Assembly: GCA_027687465.1 (NCBI GenBank)
Contig: JAQCQR010000029.1
Span: 1-14,855 of the forward strand
Source of the DNA: Coriobacteriaceae bacterium AF08-21
GTDB taxonomy: Bacteria; Actinomycetota; Coriobacteriia; Coriobacteriales; Coriobacteriaceae
Length of the DNA stretch: 14,855 bases
Reading direction: 5' to 3'
Every line of letters begins with the position of its first letter. Within the stretch, counting starts at the first letter, position 1. The translations under genes and the position numbers were made by a program. The notes below the pieces were generated by a model. That model was not told where the DNA came from and made no database searches. It saw only the letters and a list, made by a program, of their open reading frames with translations. Below, in pieces: positions 1 to 5,125 of this stretch.

Positions 1-78
1 AGCGACGGACCTCAGGACGCTCTTACACCACGTCTGCGCGCGCCACCTGCTTGCCGCCTGCCAGACACGCCAGTGGTC

Positions 79-115
79 AAAAAACGCCGTTTGTGAGTAC
101 TGTCACAAACGGCGT
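79..115 (-). terminator. Intrinsic terminator for leftward transcripts
   Basis: A perfect 13-bp stem (84-96 with 103-115, arm ACGCCGTTTGTGA) closes a 6-nt loop. Read on the minus strand it is followed at once by six T residues (79-84 on the plus strand are A). This is a classic Rho-independent terminator for transcription running leftward, so it probably ends the transcript of the gene at 362-616, about 250 nt downstream of that stop codon. In the rightward direction there is no proper T-run. The stem-loop contains TGAGTACTGTCAC, the core of the dispersed repeat seen elsewhere in the window. Confidence 0.75.
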
Positions 116-268
116 ATCATTTTAGGTGCGGAAAATAATGAACAAAGTTATAAGAACTGTACGTTAATGAGTGACCATCGACTTCCAATTTGGCGCTAGC
201 TGACGGTGATTAGGAAGTTTCAAGTCGAGTTTTGCCGATTTCGACCAAAAATCGCTGCTACTAAAAAG

Positions 269-301
269 GTAACAGTACTCATATTTGCCCTTTTTTGGCC
301 A
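269..301 (-). repeat. Dispersed 33-nt repeat, copy A
   Basis: Read on the minus strand, this 33-nt segment starts TGGCCAAAA, continues GGCAAATATGAGTACTGT and ends in AC. It matches 14704-14736 (plus strand) at 30 of 33 positions. It lies 61 nt downstream of the stop codon of the leftward gene at 362-616, just as the other copy lies 35 nt downstream of its own upstream gene. The function is unknown. Its non-coding location and conservation between two copies suggest a genome-wide repeat family or a regulatory element. Confidence 0.7.
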
Positions 302-361
302 CAAGCCCTAAAACAAGCCTCGCCAAGGTCGGGAAGCGGGCCAAATTGCCGGCCTCGAGGC

Positions 362-616
362 TTATTCCACCGTTCCGTAGACGGCGCCCCAGCCGTGGGC
401 GGCCAAGGCGGAGTTGAGCTGGTCGCAAAGTGACTGGCGGTCGTAGTAGCCGGGCGGCAAAAGATTCACGATCTCCATGAGGTCGGGCGCCAGGTCCAAG
501 ATTTCGGCCTGTACGATCAGATCCAGGCGGTCGATGGCGTGGCGGTCGTAAAACAGTCCGTCGACCAGGCGCTGCAAGTCGCCGAATTCCTCGGCCTGAA
601 ACGATCCGTACTCCAT
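362..616 (-). CDS. Small conserved-looking acidic protein, unknown function
   Basis: This 84-residue protein starts at MEYGSFQ and ends HGWGAVYGTVE. I chose the ATG at 614-616 because a strong AAGGAGG lies 4 nt upstream. A longer in-frame start 30 nt earlier adds MPAWGAQGGT but would place that Shine-Dalgarno inside the gene. No signal peptide, membrane segment or cysteine pair is visible; the sequence is acidic and looks like a compact helical domain with a C-terminal LLPPGYYDRQSLCDQLN stretch. I do not recognise a named domain. It is divergent from the aminotransferase gene at 767, sharing the AT-rich intergenic region, and its transcript probably runs to the terminator at 79-115. Reality of the gene is supported by the start site and clean composition; function is unknown. 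Confidence 0.72.
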   Translation of the reverse strand: MEYGSFQAEEFGDLQRLVDGLFYDRHAIDRLDLIVQAEILDLAPDLMEIVNLLPPGYYDRQSLCDQLNSALAAHGWGAVYGTVE

Positions 617-718
617 AGTGCCTCCTTGGGCGCCCCACGCCGGCATGCGCGGCGATTCGTAATTGATTGCGATGAACTTAATCTATCACGGCTTCATAAC
701 GTTGCGACGATGGCGGTC

Positions 719-724
719 TATACT
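719..724 (+). promoter_or_regulatory. Possible -10 box (TATACT) for the aminotransferase gene
   Basis: TATACT sits 42 nt before the ATG at 767, in the AT-rich region divergent from the small leftward gene. No good -35 hexamer occurs at 16-18 bp spacing, so the call rests on the -10 and position alone. The same TATACTT word occurs before the tat genes. Confidence 0.4.
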
Positions 725-766
725 TAGACGAACTGCAACGTACCGCTTCGCGAAAGGTCGCACCCC

Positions 767-2071
767 ATGCAGACGATCTACCAGAAGATGGAAACCACCG
801 AACTCGATGCCGCCATCGAGGCGCTTAAAGCCGAGGTTGCCGAGGTCAAGGCCAAGGGCCTGGCGCTCGACATGGCGCGCGGCAAGCCGTCGCCCTCCCA
901 GGTGAACATTTCTCGCCCCATGCTCGATATCCTCAATGCCGATGCCGATCTGCACGACGGCAATGTCGACTGCTCCAACTACGGCTGCTTTGAGGGCATT
1001 CCCTCGGCACGCAAGCTGGCGGGGGAGTTCCTGGGTTGTCCTGCCGAGCAGACGCTCGTACTGGGCTCATCGAGCCTGCTGATCGAGCACGATATCGCCG
1101 GTATGTTCTGGCGTTGCGGCTCGTGCGGCAGCGACCCTTGGGAGGCTTACGAGGCAGCGCACGACGGCAAGAAGGTCAAGTTCCTGTGCCCCGTTCCCGG
1201 CTACGATCGCCACTTTGGCATCACCGCCGACTTGGGCATCGAGAACGTCCCCGTCGCGATGACCGACAACGGCCCCGACATGGACGAGGTTGAGCGCCTG
1301 GTTGCCACCGACGACTCCATCAAGGGCATCTGGTGCGTGCCCAAGTATTCCAACCCCACGGGCATCACCTTTAGCGAGGACACTGTGCGTCGCCTGGTCG
1401 AGATGCCCACGGCCGCGCCCGATTTCCGCATCTTCTGGGACAACGCCTACTGCGTGCACGACCTGTACGACGAGACCGACGAGCTCGCCAACATCTTCGG
1501 TCTTGCCCGCGCGGCGGGCACCGAGGACCGCGTGGTGGCCTTTGCCTCGACGTCCAAGATCACCTTCCCGGGTGCCGGCATCGGCTTTATCGGTGCGAGC
1601 CCCGCGGTCATCGCCGAGTTCTCCAAGCGCCTGAAGGCCGGTCTTATTAGCGCCGACAAGCTCAACCAGCTGCGTCACGTGCGTTTCCTTCCCACCATCG
1701 AGGCGGTCAAGGAGCACATGAAAAAGCATGCCGAGTTCCTGCGCCCGCGCTTTGAGGCCGTTGAGCGTAAACTCACCGAGGGCTTGGGCAACACGGGTTG
1801 CGCCACTTGGACTCATCCCCATGGCGGCTACTTTGTGAGTTTCGATGGCCCCGAGGGCTCGGCCCAGAAGGTCGCCGCGCTTTGTGCCGACCTGGGCGTC
1901 AAGCTCACGCCGGCTGGTGCCACCTGGCCTTATGGCAAGGATCCGCGCGACACCAACATCCGCATCGCGCCGAGCTATCCCACGGTCGAGGACCTGGAGG
2001 CTGCGCTCGATGTGCTGGTGCTGGCTGTCAAGCTCGTCGCTGCCGAGCTTGCGCGTACCGAGCGCGCCTAA
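767..2071 (+). CDS. Aspartate aminotransferase, type Ic (MocR-like fold-type I)
   Basis: A 434-residue PLP-dependent fold-type I aminotransferase, which should interconvert aspartate/2-oxoglutarate and oxaloacetate/glutamate in the cytoplasm. The N-terminal ARGKPSPSQ stretch (37-45) is a signature of the subfamily that includes the Corynebacterium and Mycobacterium (Rv3722c) aspartate aminotransferases, distinct from the classic Ia/Ib enzymes. Visible active-site elements are NPTG (196-199), DNAY (225-228; Asp for the PLP pyridine nitrogen, Tyr for its O3'), the Schiff-base lysine in STSKITFPGAG (Lys264), and Arg399 in NIRIAPS for the substrate carboxylate. Length is normal for the group and the gene looks intact. 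A weak AAAGG precedes the ATG by 9 nt. It appears monocistronic or loosely linked to the STAS gene 66 nt downstream. Substrate specificity beyond aspartate is inferred. Confidence 0.9.
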   Translation: MQTIYQKMETTELDAAIEALKAEVAEVKAKGLALDMARGKPSPSQVNISRPMLDILNADADLHDGNVDCSNYGCFEGIPSARKLAGEFLGCPAEQTLVLGSSSLLIEHDIAGMFWRCGSCGSDPWEAYEAAHDGKKVKFLCPVPGYDRHFGITADLGIENVPVAMTDNGPDMDEVERLVATDDSIKGIWCVPKYSNPTGITFSEDTVRRLVEMPTAAPDFRIFWDNAYCVHDLYDETDELANIFGLARAAGTEDRVVAFASTSKITFPGAGIGFIGASPAVIAEFSKRLKAGLISADKLNQLRHVRFLPTIEAVKEHMKKHAEFLRPRFEAVERKLTEGLGNTGCATWTHPHGGYFVSFDGPEGSAQKVAALCADLGVKLTPAGATWPYGKDPRDTNIRIAPSYPTVEDLEAALDVLVLAVKLVAAELARTERA

Positions 2072-2137
2072 CGCGTAGGGCCCCGCAAGTCCGCGCCTAG
2101 TACTATCCGCACTTTCGATACGTAAAGGAGCGTATAC

Positions 2138-2452
2138 ATGGATTTGGGTATTTCCACCAACCCCACGCCAGAGCTCTACACCATTAAGGTGACCGGTGAG
2201 ATCGATATCTCTAACGCCGATAGCCTGCGCAATGCCATCGACCTGGCGCTCGAGCAGCCCACTGAGGCCGTTGAGCTCGATTTTGCCCAGGTGAGCTACA
2301 TCGATTCGACAGGCATTGGCGTGCTTGTGGGCGCCGCACACCACGCAGCTGATCATGGTAAGCGTTTTAGCTGCGTCAACGTGCAGCCCCCGGTGATGCG
2401 CGTGGTTCAGCTGTTGGGCGTCGACCAGGAGATTTCGATCACCGCTGCATAA
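2138..2452 (+). CDS. STAS-domain anti-sigma factor antagonist
   Basis: A 104-residue single STAS domain of the SpoIIAA/RsbV type. The motif YIDSTGIGVLV (54-64) carries the conserved phosphorylatable serine (Ser57), where a partner kinase/anti-sigma factor would act; unphosphorylated antagonist binds the anti-sigma factor and frees the sigma factor. The preceding EIDISNADSLR strand-turn-helix is also typical. A good AAAGGAG lies 8 nt before the ATG, flanked by short complementary ATACG and CGTAT words (2118-2122, 2131-2135) that could put the SD in a loop. No kinase, phosphatase or sigma gene is adjacent, so its partner must be encoded elsewhere. Which sigma factor it controls cannot be read from this window. 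Confidence 0.9.
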   Translation: MDLGISTNPTPELYTIKVTGEIDISNADSLRNAIDLALEQPTEAVELDFAQVSYIDSTGIGVLVGAAHHAADHGKRFSCVNVQPPVMRVVQLLGVDQEISITAA

Positions 2453-2496
2453 TCTTTGCCCCCAAAAGGGCGTGCCGTTTGGCATATGTTTGTGAT

Positions 2497-2524
2497 GCGC
2501 TCGGACGTTTTGGCGTCCGGGCGC
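2497..2524. promoter_or_regulatory. 11-bp inverted repeat abutting the tat -10 box
   Basis: GCGCTCGGACG (2497-2507) pairs with CGTCCGGGCGC (2514-2524) across a 6-nt loop, with one G-T pair. No T-run follows, so it is a poor intrinsic terminator for the STAS gene. Its right edge directly touches the TATACT at 2525-2530, which would place it over the -35 and spacer of the tat promoter, a plausible operator position. Confidence 0.5.
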
Positions 2525-2530
2525 TATACT
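2525..2530 (+). promoter_or_regulatory. Probable -10 box for the tat genes
   Basis: TATACT lies 75 nt before the proposed GTG start of the TatA/B-like gene. A clear -35 is not visible because the expected position is occupied by an inverted repeat. The resulting leader would be about 70 nt and contains a second small hairpin at 2574-2593. Confidence 0.45.
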
Positions 2531-2573
2531 TGACCGAATGAATAGACGAGTTCCGGCCGAATGGCGCGGTGCG

Positions 2574-2593
2574 GGCTCGACTCACATCGAGCC
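2574..2593 (+). promoter_or_regulatory. Leader hairpin just upstream of the tatA/B ribosome binding site
   Basis: GGCTCGA (2574-2580) pairs perfectly with TCGAGCC (2587-2593) across a 6-nt loop, and the GGAGG ribosome binding site begins three bases later (2596-2600). It leaves the SD free, so it may protect the 5' end or be a protein target rather than sequester the site. A 7-bp stem in GC-rich DNA can also occur by chance. Confidence 0.4.
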
Positions 2594-2605
2594 TTGGAGG
2601 TATGT

Positions 2606-3178
2606 GTGTTTGGTATTGGAGAGGGTGAGCTCGCGATCATCGTGGTCTTCGGCTTTTTGCTGTTTGGCCCGGATAAGCTCCCGCAGATGGGCCGCACGAT
2701 CGGCCGTGCCATCCGTCAGTTCCGCGAGACGCAGGAAAAGATGACGGCCGTTGTTCAGTCCGAGATTATCGATCCGGTGAGCGAGGTCGCGTCGGCCCCG
2801 GTCAAGCCCAAGAAGACTGCTGCGACCGACGACGATTCCGATGCGGACGAGGATGTCGCCGAGACGGCAGCGCCCGCCAAGAAGGAGACCTTTGCCGAGC
2901 GTCGCGCCCGTCTTGCTGCCGAGAAGGCCGCAAGCGAGGGTGCTGCTGAGGGCGAAGGCGCTGTTGATGAGGCCGAGGGTACAGAGCCTGCTGCTGCCGT
3001 CGAGCCCGAGCCTGCTGCAGAGCCCGAGCCCGAGCCGGCAGAGCCCACGACGGCTGACCTCTACGCCCGTCGTCCCCGCAAGCGCAAGGCCGTCGTCGAC
3101 CAGCTCGCTCGCGAGCTCGAGGTCGAGGACGATGCCGAGGCTGCTGCCGCCGACGCCCCGAAGGGAGGCGATGAGTAA
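2606..3178 (+). CDS. tatA: TatA/TatB-family Sec-independent translocase subunit
   Basis: A 190-residue twin-arginine translocase component. I place the start at the GTG 2606, five nt after GGAGG, giving the expected N-terminus FGIGEGELAIIVVFGFLLFGP. Residues 6-20 form the single short membrane helix, Gly21-Pro22 the hinge, and about 23-45 the amphipathic helix (KLPQMGRTIGRAIRQF). The rest, about 60-190, is predicted disordered: acidic, rich in Ala/Glu/Pro, with repeated EPEP units and a basic patch ARRPRKRK (154-161). A glutamate in the membrane helix (Glu8) and the long tail are TatB-like, so it could be annotated tatB; only one such gene is beside tatC here. The stop overlaps the tatC start (TAATG), implying translational coupling. 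Confidence 0.87.
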   Translation: MFGIGEGELAIIVVFGFLLFGPDKLPQMGRTIGRAIRQFRETQEKMTAVVQSEIIDPVSEVASAPVKPKKTAATDDDSDADEDVAETAAPAKKETFAERRARLAAEKAASEGAAEGEGAVDEAEGTEPAAAVEPEPAAEPEPEPAEPTTADLYARRPRKRKAVVDQLARELEVEDDAEAAAADAPKGGDE

Positions 3179-3969
3179 TGCCGATCGGACCTGCGCGCAT
3201 GCCGCTCTTCGATCACCTGGGAGAGCTCCGTCGCCGCCTGACCATCGTGGTCGTTTCGGTGTTTGCCGCCGCCATCGTGCTGTACTTTGCCACGCCCGTG
3301 GTGCTCGATATTCTTGAGGACCCCATCCGCTCCTTTGTGCCGGACGGTAAGTTTTACATCACCACCACGCTCGGCGGCTTTGGCCTGCGCTTCTCGCTTG
3401 CCATCAAGATGGCCGTGGTCATGTGCACGCCCATGATCATCTGGCAGATTCTGGCATTTTTCCTGCCGGCACTGCGCCCCAACGAGCGCAAGTGGGTTGT
3501 GCCCACGGTGCTCGCCTCGACGGTGCTGTTCTTCCTGGGTGCCATCTTCTGCTACTTCATCATCATCCCGGCGGGCTTTGAGTGGCTCATCGGCGAGACC
3601 TCGGCTGTCGCTACGGCGTTGCCCGATCTGGAGAACTACGTCAACATGGAGCTGCTCTTTATGATCGGCTTTGGTGTGGCGTTTGAGCTGCCGCTCATCA
3701 TCTTCTACCTGTCCGTTTTCCACATCGTGTCCTATGCGGCCTTCCGCAGCGCCTGGCGCTACGTGTACGTAGGCCTGCTCGTGGGTTCGGCTGTGATTAC
3801 GCCCGACGGCTCGCCCGTTACGCTGGGTCTCATGTATGGCGCCCTGCTCTCGCTCTACGAGATTTCGCTCGCCATCGCTCGCGTGGTCATTACCGCGCGC
3901 GAGGGCAAGGAGGGCCTGTTCGTGAGCCGTCTGGACCTGTTCTCGGACGACGAGGACGACGAGGAGTAA
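3178..3969 (+). CDS. tatC: Twin-arginine translocase core subunit TatC
   Basis: A 263-residue polytopic membrane protein that recognises twin-arginine signal peptides and recruits TatA to export folded proteins. The N-terminal FDHLGELRRRL is the family signature (Glu16 being the signal-peptide-binding glutamate), followed by six hydrophobic segments around 22-42, 71-95, 108-132, 154-178, 193-207 and 212-232. Conserved residues at the expected places include Pro49, Phe94/95, Glu103 in PNERK and Glu170 in GVAFELP. The C-terminus is a short acidic tail (SDDEDDEE). AAGGGAGG lies 9 nt before the ATG, which overlaps the upstream stop by one base. A second in-frame ATG seven codons in lacks a ribosome binding site. 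It is complete. Confidence 0.96.
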   Translation: MPIGPARMPLFDHLGELRRRLTIVVVSVFAAAIVLYFATPVVLDILEDPIRSFVPDGKFYITTTLGGFGLRFSLAIKMAVVMCTPMIIWQILAFFLPALRPNERKWVVPTVLASTVLFFLGAIFCYFIIIPAGFEWLIGETSAVATALPDLENYVNMELLFMIGFGVAFELPLIIFYLSVFHIVSYAAFRSAWRYVYVGLLVGSAVITPDGSPVTLGLMYGALLSLYEISLAIARVVITAREGKEGLFVSRLDLFSDDEDDEE

Positions 3970-3975
3970 ATCGGT

Positions 3976-4332
3976 ATGCACGAGGTTGGCATTGTCAACG
4001 GCATACTCGATACAGTGATTCGCGCGGCGCGTGGGGCGGGGGCCTCGCGCGCCGTTTTGGTAACGCTTCGTATCGGGGATATGACCGAGGTCGTGCGCGA
4101 GGCACTCGACTTTGCGTGGGAGACGTTTCGCGATGAGGACCCGCTCACGCGCGGCTGCGAGCTTGCCGTGGAGGAGGTCCATCCACAAAGCGAGTGCCTG
4201 GACTGCGGCGAGGTCTTTGAGCACGACCGTTTCCATTGTCGCTGCCCCCAGTGTGGCGGCGCCAACGTGCGCCTGCTGCACGGCCGCGAGCTCGATATCG
4301 CAAGTATCGAAATCGAAACCCCCGACGATTAG
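3976..4332 (+). CDS. hypA: Hydrogenase nickel incorporation protein HypA
   Basis: A 118-residue nickel metallochaperone that, with HypB, delivers Ni(II) to the large subunit of [NiFe] hydrogenase. The N-terminal Met-His-Glu (MHEVGIV) supplies the nickel site, and the zinc site is built by two cysteine pairs, C74xxC77 and C90xxC93, in the C-terminal half. Length is standard. The gene begins six nt after the tatC stop with its GAGGAG overlapping the end of tatC, so it is likely co-transcribed with the tat genes. No hydrogenase structural gene is in the window. HypA can also serve urease maturation in some bacteria, so the client is inferred. Confidence 0.95.
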   Translation: MHEVGIVNGILDTVIRAARGAGASRAVLVTLRIGDMTEVVREALDFAWETFRDEDPLTRGCELAVEEVHPQSECLDCGEVFEHDRFHCRCPQCGGANVRLLHGRELDIASIEIETPDD

Positions 4333-4340
4333 CCCGCTAG

Positions 4341-4362
4341 CCATCTAATGATGGGGTATAAA
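4341..4362 (+). promoter_or_regulatory. Possible internal promoter for hypB
   Basis: In the 55-nt gap between hypA and hypB, GGGGTATAAA contains a -10-like TATAAA (4357-4362). Just upstream an inverted repeat CCATC-TAAT-GATGG (4341-4354) ends two bases before it. A -35 is not evident. The same GGGGTAT context precedes tmk and comF, which raises the chance that this is a genuine promoter supplementing read-through from tat-hypA. Confidence 0.4.
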
Positions 4363-4387
4363 GGGGCCAAAGTAAGGAGCGCTAAGT

Positions 4388-5071
4388 ATGGCCGAGAAAA
4401 CGATTGATATCGCGTCGCCGATCCTGTCGCGCAACGAGCGCCTGGCAGATCAGCTGCGTCAGCGATTTAATGAGGCAGGCACCTACGTGATCAATGTGCT
4501 GTCGAGCCCCGGCTCGGGTAAGACCACCACGATTCTGGGCACCAACGAGCGCCTGCGTGACAAGGCCGGCCTACGCTGTGCCGTCATCGAGGGCGATATC
4601 GCCTCGGATGTCGACGCCATCACCATGAAGGAAGCCGGCATGCCCGCCATCCAGATCAACACGGGCGGTCTGTGCCACCTCGAGGGCAACATGATCATGG
4701 AGGCTGTCGATGCCTTCGACCAGGCTGTGGGTCTGGAGAACATCGACGTCATCTTTATCGAAAACGTGGGTAACCTGGTCTGCCCGGTCGACTTTGACCT
4801 GGGCGAGAACCTGTCCATCATGATTCTCTCGGTGCCCGAGGGCGACGACAAGCCCATCAAGTATCCGGGCATCTTCCAGCACGCCGGCGCGCAGCTGCTC
4901 AACAAGGTCGACGTGGCCCCGGCTTTCGATTTTGACATGGATAGGTATACTAAGACACTCGATGACCTCAATCCGCAAGCGCCGCGGTTTGCCGTGAGCG
5001 CGCGCAAGGGCGAGGGCATGGATGCCTGGTGCGATTGGCTCATCGGGCAGATTGAGCAAGCAAGGGCGTAA
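4388..5071 (+). CDS. hypB: Hydrogenase nickel incorporation GTPase HypB
   Basis: A 227-residue SIMIBI-class GTPase that powers nickel insertion into [NiFe] hydrogenase. The P-loop SSPGSGKTT spans 39-47. INTGGLCHLEGNM (90-102) and ENVGNLVCP (125-133) hold the G-domain metal ligands Cys96, His97 and Cys132, and NKVD (172-175) is the guanine-specificity motif. It starts directly with the GTPase region: there is no N-terminal histidine-rich nickel-storage stretch and no CxxCGC nickel motif, so it is the minimal form. AAGGAG lies 8 nt before the ATG. It follows hypA by 55 nt with a possible internal promoter, and is followed by topA after 54 nt. Confidence 0.96.
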   Translation: MAEKTIDIASPILSRNERLADQLRQRFNEAGTYVINVLSSPGSGKTTTILGTNERLRDKAGLRCAVIEGDIASDVDAITMKEAGMPAIQINTGGLCHLEGNMIMEAVDAFDQAVGLENIDVIFIENVGNLVCPVDFDLGENLSIMILSVPEGDDKPIKYPGIFQHAGAQLLNKVDVAPAFDFDMDRYTKTLDDLNPQAPRFAVSARKGEGMDAWCDWLIGQIEQARA

Positions 5072-5125
5072 GTCGGCCGCCATACGGGCGGGCGTAGCCG
5101 CAGAGATACGAGATAGGAGCCTCTT

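Larger units (their letters stand above)
1..361. other. Non-coding left end with terminator and repeat
   Basis: I see no convincing gene in this stretch. Open frames exist (for example a short one from 206 and an edge-running one in 2-196), but none has a good ribosome binding site or recognisable protein sequence. The middle part, roughly 115-300, is AT-rich compared with the flanking genes. It holds a leftward hairpin terminator (79-115), a copy of a dispersed repeat on the minus strand (269-301) and a 12-nt word (20-31) that recurs inverted at the right end of the window. It lies 3' of the leftward gene at 362-616 and may be its long 3' untranslated region. Confidence 0.6.

Noticed and set aside
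185..349. Possible MITE with 9-bp ends (CAATTTGGC and GCCAAATTG)
   Set aside because: Similarity does not extend beyond nine bases, no target duplication is visible, and the right end overlaps no second copy; too weak to call.
206..433. A 75-codon frame in the left non-coding region
   Set aside because: It spans the dispersed repeat and runs into the antisense of the 84-residue gene; no ribosome binding site and no protein-like pattern.
1067..2485. A 472-codon open frame opposite the aminotransferase and STAS genes
   Set aside because: Same shadow pattern: no recognisable domain, no start signal, and it crosses two real genes.
3061..4344. A 427-codon open frame opposite tatC and hypA
   Set aside because: His/Arg/Glu-rich mirror of coding sequence; an antisense artefact.
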